From the NCBI RefSeq assembly GCF_001513975.1, contig NZ_KQ947990.1:118095-182094 (forward strand): 64,000 nt of DNA, given 5' to 3'. Positions 15,988 through 23,381 of this stretch are shown here, piece after piece. Both the position numbers and the translations under genes were made by a program. The notes under the pieces were generated by a model. That model was not told the origin of the DNA and did not search any database. It worked only from the letters and a program-made list of their open reading frames with translations. Origin of the DNA: Streptomyces curacoi. GTDB lineage: Bacteria; Actinomycetota; Actinomycetes; Streptomycetales; Streptomycetaceae. Each line of letters starts with the position of its first letter. Position 1 is the first letter of the stretch.

Positions 15988-17394
15988 ATGTCCCGTTCTG
16001 CGCGCGTTGTCACAACCGTCACCTGCGGCCTGCTCGCCCTCGCCCTCACCGCGTGCGGCGGCGTCCAGGGCACGCCCGGCGGTTCCGGCGTGCGCGACCC
16101 CTACTTCCCCAAGGCCGGCAACGGCGGCTACGACGTCACCCACTACGACCTCGACCTCGCCTACGACCCCGACGAGCGCCACCTCACCGGCACCGCCGAG
16201 ATCACCGCACGCGCCACCCAGGACCTCTCCGCCTTCGACCTCGACCTCAAGGGCATGGAGGTCGAGCGGGTCACGGTGGAGGGCCGGCGCGCCCGCTGGA
16301 GCCGTAACGGCCAGGAGCTGGTCGTCCGCCCGCACGGCGACCTCGACGACGGGGAGACCTTCCGTGTCGTCGTGCGGTACTCCGGCCGTCCCGAGACCAT
16401 CACCGACCCCGACGACTCCCGAGAGGGCTGGCTCCCCACCGACGACGGGGCCCTCGCCCTCGGGGAGCCGGTGGGGTCCATGACGTGGTTCCCGGGCAGT
16501 CACCACCCGTCCGACAAGGCGTCGTACGCCATCACGGTCACCGTTCCCGAGGAGCTGGAGGTCGTCTCCAACGGCGAGTTGGCGGCCGAGACCACCACCA
16601 ACGGCCGCAGGACGTTCCGTTGGCGCACCGACGAACCCATGGCCAGTTACGTCGCCACCCTCGCCATCGGCGACTACCGGATTAGCCGCTCCACCGTCAC
16701 CACCGAGAGCGGCGGCGAGCTGCCCGTCTACACCGCCGTGGCCCCCTCCCAGGACGACGCCGGCCGCGAAGTCCTCGCCGAGCTGCCCGAGGTCCTGGAG
16801 TGGGCCGAGACCAACTTCGGCCCCTACCCCTTCTCCTCCACCGGCGCGGTCATCGCCCCCGAGGAGGCCGCCGACTACGCCCTGGAGACCCAGAACCGGC
16901 CGGTCTTCCCCGGCGCCCCCGGCACCGAACTGCTCGTCCACGAGCTCGTCCACCAGTGGTTCGGCAACTCCGTGACGCCGAAGAGCTGGCGGGACATGTG
17001 GCTCAACGAGGCCTTCGCGACGTACGCGGAGTGGCTGTGGGACGAGGACAACGACGGCGACAGCGCGCAGGAGACCTTCGACGCCCTGTACGACCACGGC
17101 GAGGACGACCACGAGGACCTCTGGTCCTTCCCGCCCGCCGAGCCGCCGAGCGCCGCGCACATCTCCGACGACCCGGTCTACCAGCGCGGCGCGATGGTCC
17201 TGCACAAGATCCGCCAGGCTGTCGGCGACGACGCCTTCTACGACATCGTCCAGGGCTGGGCGGCCGACCGGCGGCACGGGAACGCGGACACCGCCGACTT
17301 CACCGCCTACGTCGAGAAGAAGGCGCCGGACACGGACTTCGGGCGGATCTGGGACGAGTGGCTGTACGGCGAGGGCAAGCCGGACCGGCCATGA
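15988..17394 (+). CDS. M1-family zinc aminopeptidase lipoprotein
   Basis: The 468-residue protein has a lipoprotein signal (LALTAC, lipidated Cys 23) and the gluzincin zinc site HELVHQWFGN (H318, E319, H322) with the third ligand E341 in NEAFATYAE. A tyrosine at 398 (VYQRGAM) is a candidate transition-state stabiliser. The usual substrate-binding GxMEN is replaced by ADYALETQN, so exopeptidase specificity may be altered. It would cleave N-terminal residues from peptides at the outer face of the membrane. The C-terminal helical domain of larger M1 enzymes is absent. ATG 15988 has TAGGAT seven bases upstream, suggesting a leaderless mRNA. Confidence 0.85.
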   Translation: MSRSARVVTTVTCGLLALALTACGGVQGTPGGSGVRDPYFPKAGNGGYDVTHYDLDLAYDPDERHLTGTAEITARATQDLSAFDLDLKGMEVERVTVEGRRARWSRNGQELVVRPHGDLDDGETFRVVVRYSGRPETITDPDDSREGWLPTDDGALALGEPVGSMTWFPGSHHPSDKASYAITVTVPEELEVVSNGELAAETTTNGRRTFRWRTDEPMASYVATLAIGDYRISRSTVTTESGGELPVYTAVAPSQDDAGREVLAELPEVLEWAETNFGPYPFSSTGAVIAPEEAADYALETQNRPVFPGAPGTELLVHELVHQWFGNSVTPKSWRDMWLNEAFATYAEWLWDEDNDGDSAQETFDALYDHGEDDHEDLWSFPPAEPPSAAHISDDPVYQRGAMVLHKIRQAVGDDAFYDIVQGWAADRRHGNADTADFTAYVEKKAPDTDFGRIWDEWLYGEGKPDRP

Positions 17395-17436
17395 CGGCCG
17401 GCCCGGTCGGCGACGACAGGGCCTGGACGACAGGGC

Positions 17437-19083
17437 TTAGTTGACGTTGACCGCCTTCCAGGCCGCCGCCACCGCCTGGTACTCCGCGCTGTTCGCGCCG
17501 TACAGGTCGCTCGCCGCCTGCAGGGTGGTGGTGCGGGCGCCCGCGTAGTCGGTGGAGGAGGTCATGTACGTCGTCAGGGCCCGGTACCAGATCCGGTACG
17601 CCTTGTCCCGCCCGATGCCGGTGACCGTGGAGCCGTCGTAGGTCGGGGAGTCGTAGCTCACGCCGTTGACGGTCCTGGCGCCGCTGCCCTCGCTGAGCAG
17701 GTAGAAGAAGTGGTTGGCGACGCCGGACGAGTAGTGGACGTCGAGGCGGCCGACGGAGCGCGACCAGTAGTCGGCGGAGTTGCCGTCCCGGCTGGGCCTG
17801 TCCATGTAGCGCAGCGGGGTGCCGTTGCCGCGGATGTCGATCTTCTCGCCGATGAGGTAGTCGCCGGCGTCGGAGGAGTTGTTCGCGAAGAACTCGACGG
17901 AGGTGCCGATGATGTCACTGGTCGCCTCGTTGAGGCCGCCGGACTCACGGCTGTAGCGCAGGCCCGCCGTCGCGGAGGTCAGCCCGTGGGTCATCTCGTG
18001 GCCGGCCACGTCCAGCGAGGTGAGCGGCTTGAGGTTGTTCTGGCCGTCGCCGTACGTCATGCAGAAGCACTGGTCGGACCAGAAGGCGTTGACGTAGGCG
18101 TTGCCGTAGTGGACGCGCGAGTAGGCGGCCTTGCCGTCGTTCCGGATGCCGTTGCGGCCGAACTCGCTCTTGTAGAAGTCCCAGGTGACCTGGGCGCCGT
18201 AGGCGGCGTCCACGGCGGCGGTCTGGCGGTTGGCCGGGGTGCCGTCGCCCCAGGTGTCGTCGGCGTCGTGGAAGAGGGTGCCGGTGCCGCTCGTGGCGCC
18301 GTTCAGGTCGTACGTCCGGTGGCCGCCGCGGCCGGAGTCGGTGAGGTCGTGGCCGCCGGAGGCGGAGGGGGTGGTGCCGAGGGTGACGGTGCCGCTGTAC
18401 TGGCTGGTGCCCGTGCCGGTGTCGATGGCCTCGAAGTCGTACAGCTTCTTGCCGGTGCGGGCGTCGGTGATGACGTGCAGCTCGCTCGGGGTGCCGTCGT
18501 GCTGGAGGCCCTTGACGACGGACTCGTAGGCGAGGACCGGCTTGTCACCGGCGGCCCAGACCACCTTGCGGGGGCTCGCCGCGGTGGCCTTCGGGGAGTC
18601 GGCGGCGGCGAGGGCGGACTTCCGTGCGGTGGCGGCGGATATCGCGGCGTCGGTGGCGGCCACGGATATGCGGGCGCCGGTCGCTTTGCTGACGCTCTTC
18701 AGGGTGCCGCTCTTTGTGACGTGCGTGACCAGGTCGCCGCCGAGGACGGGCAGACCGGCGTACGTCCGCTCGTACCGCGTGTGGACCGTGCCGTTCGCGT
18801 CCTTGACGACGTCCCGGACGACGAGCTTCTCCTGGGCGCCGAGCCCGAGTTCACGGGCGGTCGAACCGGCGTCCGCCTGGGCCGCCCGGATGGCGGCGGC
18901 GCGGGCGGAGGCGGTGAGGGGGAGGGCGGAGGCGGACGCGGACGCCGGCTCGGGGGCCGCGGTGGCGGGGCCGTTCTGCAGGGCGAGTACGACCATGGCC
19001 GCCGAGCCGATCAGGGCGGTGGCGCGCAGGGTGGTCGTGCGAGTGGTGCGGGTGGCACGGGTGGCACGGGAGTGCTGTCTCAC
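17437..19083 (-). CDS. Secreted M4 (thermolysin-like) neutral metalloprotease
   Basis: The 548-residue preproprotein starts at GTG 19083 behind AAGGAGAACGA. The N-terminus is a long Arg/Thr-rich signal peptide (hydrophobic core LIGSAAMVVLAL, then ATAA). An FTP/PepSY-type propeptide of about 190 residues follows. The mature enzyme contains HEMTH (H362, E363, H366), third ligand E386 in GGLNEATSD, and the M4 C-terminal helical region. It degrades proteins outside the cell with Zn2+ and Ca2+. It is convergent with the M1 peptidase gene, so two extracytoplasmic peptidases are neighbours. No regulator is adjacent. Confidence 0.9.
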   Translation of the reverse strand: MRQHSRATRATRTTRTTTLRATALIGSAAMVVLALQNGPATAAPEPASASASALPLTASARAAAIRAAQADAGSTARELGLGAQEKLVVRDVVKDANGTVHTRYERTYAGLPVLGGDLVTHVTKSGTLKSVSKATGARISVAATDAAISAATARKSALAAADSPKATAASPRKVVWAAGDKPVLAYESVVKGLQHDGTPSELHVITDARTGKKLYDFEAIDTGTGTSQYSGTVTLGTTPSASGGHDLTDSGRGGHRTYDLNGATSGTGTLFHDADDTWGDGTPANRQTAAVDAAYGAQVTWDFYKSEFGRNGIRNDGKAAYSRVHYGNAYVNAFWSDQCFCMTYGDGQNNLKPLTSLDVAGHEMTHGLTSATAGLRYSRESGGLNEATSDIIGTSVEFFANNSSDAGDYLIGEKIDIRGNGTPLRYMDRPSRDGNSADYWSRSVGRLDVHYSSGVANHFFYLLSEGSGARTVNGVSYDSPTYDGSTVTGIGRDKAYRIWYRALTTYMTSSTDYAGARTTTLQAASDLYGANSAEYQAVAAAWKAVNVN

Positions 19084-19236
19084 TCGTTCTCCTTCGTCGC
19101 TGGCCTCATGGGTGAGGCACAGGTGGGGCACAGAGTTGCGGCGAGCGAGGAGAGGGTGGCACCCGGGATGGCTTGTTTGACAGAGCGCCGTCAAGACTTT
19201 ACGTGTTTGTATCCGAAAGCCGTTTCCGGCGGTTCG

Positions 19237-20205
19237 CTATGCGGACGGTGTGCCGTCGAGTTCGTCCAGGAGGCGGGCCAGCTCCGGTGGCCACACCGGC
19301 TCGGGCGCCGCGGCCAGCTCCGCCCGCGTCCACCAGCGCCAGGTGAGGATGCCGTCGGCGGCGTGGGCTGCGGGGAGTTGGGGGCCGGTGGGGTCGCGGT
19401 GGGGGCCTCGGGTGACGTAGATGTGCTCGTGCTGGCGGACCGGAATGCCGGCGTAGGTGAAGTCGTGCTCCCAGGTGCACAGCAGGGGGCCCGGTTCCAG
19501 GTCCGTCCAGCCGGTCTCCTCGCGCAGCTCGCGCAGGGCGCCCTCGCGGGGCGTCTCGTCGGCCTCCAGCCCGCCGCCGGGGAGGGCCCAGTGGACGCCG
19601 ACCTCGACGTTGTCGTACCGGAAGAGGAAGACCGAGCCGTCGGGGTCGAGTACGGCGACGCGGGCGGCTCGGCGTGGAGTGCGCGCGGGGTGGGTGAGCG
19701 GCTTGCGCAGGACCGCGCAGGGGCGGTTGAGCTTGCGGTCCCTGCGGTGGGCGAGGACCTCGTAGCCGAGGGCGGTCCAGAAGGCCAGGCCCTTGGGGTT
19801 GTTGTCGAGGGCGGCGAGGCGTACGGCCGTACGGCCCGCCGCGCGGAAACGGTCCTCGACGAGGGAGGCCAACTGCCTGCCGTACCCCTGGCGGTGGGCC
19901 GTCGCGTCGACCATCAGCAGGCCGATCCACGGGTCCGGGTCGGCCGGGTCGGGGTGGCGGCCGAGGGTGATCGCGATACCGACCAGCCGCCCCGCGCTGC
20001 GCGCGAGCAGCACCTCCACGTCCGGATTCGCCAACTCCTCCGCCAGCGCGGCCGCCACCTGCTCCGGCCGGATGTCGTCCGGGTCCGGGAAGTCACCGCT
20101 GAGGGCGTGGAAGTCGCGGTTGGCGGCGTAGAGGGCGGTGAGCTCGGTGAGCAGCGGGGCCGGGATGTCGTGGTCGGGGGTGCGGGGGAGGGGGGCGAGG
20201 ATCAC
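19237..20205 (-). CDS. GNAT acetyltransferase fused to a Nudix hydrolase
   Basis: The 322-residue protein has two enzymes in one chain. Residues about 20-165 are a GNAT domain (VDATAHRQGYGRQLASLVED, then NNPKGLAFWTALGYEVL). Residues about 175-315 are a Nudix domain with the box GLEADETPREGALRELREETGW. Nudix enzymes hydrolyse nucleoside diphosphate derivatives; GNATs acetylate amines. GTG 20205 is chosen over longer frames because TAAGTT lies seven bases upstream (leaderless box). The domain boundary around residue 170 is a short basic linker (THPARTPRRAARVA). Substrates are not predictable. Confidence 0.85.
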   Translation of the reverse strand: MILAPLPRTPDHDIPAPLLTELTALYAANRDFHALSGDFPDPDDIRPEQVAAALAEELANPDVEVLLARSAGRLVGIAITLGRHPDPADPDPWIGLLMVDATAHRQGYGRQLASLVEDRFRAAGRTAVRLAALDNNPKGLAFWTALGYEVLAHRRDRKLNRPCAVLRKPLTHPARTPRRAARVAVLDPDGSVFLFRYDNVEVGVHWALPGGGLEADETPREGALRELREETGWTDLEPGPLLCTWEHDFTYAGIPVRQHEHIYVTRGPHRDPTGPQLPAAHAADGILTWRWWTRAELAAAPEPVWPPELARLLDELDGTPSA

Positions 20206-20260
20206 GCGGGGCAACTTATCGCGGGGCGCGGACGGGTGTACGCCCAAGCCCTCGGACGCC

Positions 20261-20300
20261 GGGAGCCCCCGGCCACGGCATACCGCGGCCCGGGGCTCCC
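20261..20300 (-). terminator. Terminator of terD
   Basis: GGGAGCCCCCGGCC and GGCCCGGGGCTCCC form a 14-bp stem with one mismatch and a 12-base loop, just downstream of the terD stop at 20318. Confidence 0.75.
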
Positions 20301-20317
20301 GCACAGCGCAGCGTCCG

Positions 20318-20893
20318 TCAGACGTTCACGCCGAAGTCCTGCGCGATGCCCACCAGGCCCGAGGCGTAGCCCTGGCCGACGGCGCGGAACTTCCACTCGG
20401 CGCCGTTGCGGTAGAGCTCGCCGAAGACCATGGCGGTCTCGGTGGCCGCGTCCTCCGACAGGTCGTAGCGGGCGATCTCGGCGCCGCCGGCCTGGTTGAT
20501 GATGCGGATGTAGGCGTTGCGGACCTGGCCGAAGTTCTGCGAGCGCGACTCGGCGTCGTAGATGGAGACCGGGAAGACGATCTTGTCGATGTCGGCCGGG
20601 AGGCCGGCCAGGTTGACGTTGATCGCCTCGTCGTCGCCCGCGCCCTCGCCGGTGCGGTTGTCACCGGTGTGGACGATGGTGCTGTCCGGGGTCTGCTTGT
20701 TGTTGAAGAACACGAAGTGGGCGTCCGAGTAGACCTTGCCCTGCGTGTTCACGGCGATCGCGGAGGCGTCGAGGTCGAAGTCCGTGCCGGTGGTGGTGCG
20801 GACGTCCCAGCCGAGACCCACGGTGACGGCGGTCAGGCCCGGAGCCTCCTTGGTGAGCGAGACGTTGCCACCCTTGGACAGGCTTACAGCCAT
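20318..20893 (-). CDS. terD: TerD-family stress protein
   Basis: The 191-residue protein is a typical TerD domain: MAVSLSKGGNVSLTKEAPGL, the Ca2+-binding acidic loops DFDLDASA and GDDEAINVNL, NFGQVRNAYIRIIN, and the C-terminal WKFRAVGQGYASGL. TerD proteins bind calcium and are linked to tellurite, phage and envelope stress; in Streptomyces several paralogues affect development. Length equals the family norm. Start ATG 20893 is unambiguous. No other ter genes are adjacent, so it acts as a single-gene unit here, closed by its own terminator. Confidence 0.93.
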   Translation of the reverse strand: MAVSLSKGGNVSLTKEAPGLTAVTVGLGWDVRTTTGTDFDLDASAIAVNTQGKVYSDAHFVFFNNKQTPDSTIVHTGDNRTGEGAGDDEAINVNLAGLPADIDKIVFPVSIYDAESRSQNFGQVRNAYIRIINQAGGAEIARYDLSEDAATETAMVFGELYRNGAEWKFRAVGQGYASGLVGIAQDFGVNV

Positions 20894-21052
20894 TGTTGGG
20901 AGTCCCTTCCCTCGTTGCGGTACGGCTAGAAGCTACAGCTACCCCTATGAACGCGGAGAGGGGTACCTCAAGTTCCAGGTGTCTTTACTTTCTTTGCCAA
21001 AGAGCACCCGTAGGGGATATTCGCGTGACGTGGACCGGACAGGACGGGGAAC

Positions 21053-21490
21053 ATGGACGGCATGTCTGGTCCATACGTCATCCGTGGCTCCGTCTCGCTT
21101 CCCGAGGCCGAGCTCATGTGGCGTTTCTCGCGGTCCGGCGGCCCGGGGGGCCAGCACGTCAACACCAGCGACTCGCAGGTCGAGCTGCGGTTCGACCTGG
21201 CGAGGACCGAGGCGCTGCCGGAGGTGTGGAAGCGGCGGGCGCTCGACCGGCTGGCGAGTCGTCTCGTCGACGGCGTCGTCACCGTCCGTGCCTCCGAGCA
21301 CCGCTCCCAGTGGCGCAACCGCGAGACCGCCGCCGTACGCCTCGCCGCGCTCCTCGCCGAGGCGACGGCCCCGCCACCCAAGCCACGCAGGCCCACCCGG
21401 ATTCCGCGCGGGATCAACGAGCGCCGGCTCAGGGAGAAGAAGCAGCGCTCGGAGACCAAGCGGGGGCGGTCCGGGCGGGACTGGGGGTAG
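21053..21490 (+). CDS. arfB: ArfB-like peptidyl-tRNA hydrolase (ribosome rescue)
   Basis: The 145-residue protein carries the release-factor GGQ motif (SGGPGGQHVN, G32-G33-Q34) and a basic, Arg/Lys-rich C-terminal tail (REKKQRSETKRGRSGRDW). This is the architecture of ArfB/ICT1, which enters the empty A site of a stalled ribosome and releases the peptide. The tail would occupy the mRNA channel. ATG 21053 or 21062 could be used; both keep the whole domain. It stands alone, divergent from terD. Confidence 0.9.
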   Translation: MDGMSGPYVIRGSVSLPEAELMWRFSRSGGPGGQHVNTSDSQVELRFDLARTEALPEVWKRRALDRLASRLVDGVVTVRASEHRSQWRNRETAAVRLAALLAEATAPPPKPRRPTRIPRGINERRLREKKQRSETKRGRSGRDWG

Positions 21491-21499
21491 CCCCCGGGC

Positions 21500-21687
21500 G
21501 GAGCTCCGGCTGTCACATGTTCGTCGCGCGTTCCCGCAAGTCCCGAGCAGGACACGCTCCTCGCCGACTCGGTCGGCGTGGCCCTGCTTTGCGTTCGTGA
21601 GGGCCGTATCGCTGTGATCGGCACCGTGACGGACCCGGGACGGACGTCCCGGCTCGACGTCGGGCCGGTCCAGGGCGTCGCGCCTGG
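21500..21687 (+). pseudogene. Relic of an ECF sigma factor with SnoaL-like tail
   Basis: A plus-strand frame reads PEQDTLLADSVGVALL then directly CVREGRIAVIGTVTDPGRTS and RLDVGPV. From memory, the first part matches the region 2-4 linker and the last part the SnoaL-like C-terminus of large ECF (SigJ/ECF41-type) sigma factors. The roughly 150 intervening residues are missing. It is thus an internal-deletion remnant without start or function, ending at the edge of the inverted-repeat element at 21688. Confidence 0.5.
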
Positions 21688-21814
21688 GGCCCTGTCGTTC
21701 GGATCATCCCGGCGTCGCGGGGTCTGGCACGCACTCCCTGCACGCACCAGACCCCGTTCGGGTCGGCTGCGAGGCACCGGACCTCACAGCCGGCCTGATC
21801 CAAACGACAGGGCC
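21688..21814. mobile_element. 127-bp non-coding inverted-repeat element (MITE-like, IS5-type ends)
   Basis: Ends at 21688-21706 and 21796-21814 are 19-bp inverted repeats with one mismatch (GGCCCTGTCGTTYGGATCA). Inside is a second perfect hairpin, GGGGTCTGG (21719-21727) with CCAGACCCC (21747-21755). No transposase is encoded. The subterminal 20 bases resemble those of the 64-bp element at 51992. The right end lies inside the coding sequence of the adjacent GNAT and supplies its stop codon. Confidence 0.7.
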
Positions 21815-22317
21815 TCGCCGCGCTCCGGGGCAGCTTCGGGGGTCAGCTCCAGGACGCCCACCGTCTCGCCCTCGCTGGTCTCCCCGGTGGGGCGGAAGCC
21901 GAGGCCGAGGTAGAAGTTCTCCGGGCCGTTCGGGCCGGGGTGCCAGGTGACGTACAGCTGATCGCCGCCCCGGCGGCGGATCTCGGCGGCCACGGACTCG
22001 ACGGCGAACCGGCCGTATCCCCGGCCCTGCTCCTGCGCGGCGATGTTCAGCCGCCACAGGCCGGAGCGCAGGAGGGTGCCGTCGCCGCGCCAGTCGATGT
22101 CGAAGAAGGCCATCAGGAACCCGACCGGGCGGTCGCCGTCGACGATCAGACGGGGCCAGGCGACGCCGGCGGGATGGACGTACGCCTCGGCGAGGGACTG
22201 CATCACCGGGGAGACCGCGAATTCCTGCTCGGGGCGGACGCGTATGCCGGTCGCGGCCTCGAAGTTCCGGGGTGTGATCTCTTCGAGGCGGAGTGCGGAC
22301 GCGGAAGTCGATGTCAT
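21784..22317 (-). CDS. GNAT acetyltransferase
   Basis: The 177-residue protein is a GNAT domain: N-terminal LRLEEITPRNFEAATGI, motif A in IAAQEQGRGYGRFAVESVA and the closing NFYLGLGFRPTGE. It would transfer acetyl from CoA to an amine; substrate unknown. ATG 22317 has TACGGT six bases upstream, so it is probably leaderless. The last ten residues (EALSFGSGRL) and the stop are encoded by the right end of the mini-element at 21688-21814, so the native C-terminus was replaced. Confidence 0.8.
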   Translation of the reverse strand: MTSTSASALRLEEITPRNFEAATGIRVRPEQEFAVSPVMQSLAEAYVHPAGVAWPRLIVDGDRPVGFLMAFFDIDWRGDGTLLRSGLWRLNIAAQEQGRGYGRFAVESVAAEIRRRGGDQLYVTWHPGPNGPENFYLGLGFRPTGETSEGETVGVLELTPEAAPERGEALSFGSGRL

Positions 22318-22385
22318 TCGGGGACCGTATGCCGGGTGATCTTCGGCGGCCAGCGGATTTTCCTCCCGCCCGCAATCCGGCGGCG

Positions 22386-22985
22386 TCACCCCAACTGCCG
22401 GTACCGCCCCCGGAAATACGTCAGCGGCCCGCCGTCCGAGCTCGGCAGCGAGGCCGCCAGGACGCGGCCGATCACCAGGGTGTGGTCGCCGGCCGTCACC
22501 CGCTGCTCGGTGCGGCACTCCAGGGTGGCCAGGGCCCCGCCCACCAGGGGGGCGCCGGTCTCCTTGCCGCGTACGTAGGGGATGTCGGCGAACAGCAGGC
22601 GGTCGCTGACGCGGCCCTTCATGGCGAAGCGGCCGGCGATGTGGCGCTGGCTCTCGGAGAGGACCGAGACCGCCCACAGGGGCTGCTCGGCGAGCAGGTC
22701 GTCCATGCGGGAGCCCTCGCGCAGGCTGACCAGGACCAGCGGCGGATCCAGGGACACCGACATGAACGCCGTCGCCGTCATGCCGACGTCCTCGCCGGCC
22801 GGCGCGTGCGGGTCGTCCGGGTCCAGCGGCGGCTCCAGGGCGGTCACCAGGACCACCCCCGCGGCCAGCCGCGACATGGCGGCACGGAACTCGTCGTTGC
22901 TCACTCCCTCAGCATGCCCGGAGGCGCTGCGGGAGGCGGGGACGACGGCGGTCACGGGCGGCGCGGGAGGGGAAGTGTTCGGCAC
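22386..22985 (-). CDS. Flavin reductase-like FMN-binding protein
   Basis: The 199-residue protein is a flavin-reductase-like domain (PF01613 type): FRAAMSRLAAGVVLVTA, GMTATAFMSVSLDPPLVLVSL, FADIPYVRGKETGAPLV, and HTLVIGRV. It would bind FMN and either supply reduced flavin to a monooxygenase or act as an oxidoreductase. GTG 22985 is supported by TAGCGT seven bases upstream; GTG 22904 would remove the disordered Pro-rich N-terminus. No partner oxygenase is adjacent. Confidence 0.8.
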   Translation of the reverse strand: MPNTSPPAPPVTAVVPASRSASGHAEGVSNDEFRAAMSRLAAGVVLVTALEPPLDPDDPHAPAGEDVGMTATAFMSVSLDPPLVLVSLREGSRMDDLLAEQPLWAVSVLSESQRHIAGRFAMKGRVSDRLLFADIPYVRGKETGAPLVGGALATLECRTEQRVTAGDHTLVIGRVLAASLPSSDGGPLTYFRGRYRQLG

Positions 22986-23236
22986 GGTGAAAACGCTAAT
23001 CTCGTCCTCGCCTCCGCCACATCGGGCCTCCGCCCGAGTCCGGACCTAGGACTCGCGACGGACGGGCGACGGAAGGAGTGGGCGAGAACACCGGTGAAGA
23101 GTCGAGCGGCCTCTCCGGCTCCCTCGACATGCCTGTTCAGAGCTGTTTTGTGGCGTCTCCACACACGCTCAAAGTTTGCGTTCAGTAAACGCACAGGAAA
23201 AACGCAGAAACACCGCTCAATTGTTCACGTTTACCT

Positions 23237-23250
23237 GTGACTTGAGTCAC
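23237..23250 (+). promoter_or_regulatory. BldD-like palindrome upstream of cdgB
   Basis: GTGACTTGAGTCAC is a GTGAC-N4-GTCAC palindrome like the BldD box, 132 bp before the cdgB start. A TTGACC (23266-23271) nearby could be a -35 box. cdgB is a reported BldD target in S. coelicolor, which fits. The other bases of the 396-bp gap 22986-23381 are AT-richer than average, as usual for a developmental promoter, and hold no gene I can see. Confidence 0.6.
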
Positions 23251-23381
23251 AAGAGGCATTAATTGTTGACCCTGTGTACCGAGTGGGCAGCGCGCTGTGA
23301 TTCAGTGGCGGGGAACCAGCAAGGAACGTTACGCCGAAGAGAACCCTTGATTCGCTGCGAGGTCTCGGGGGGAGGGCGAGC

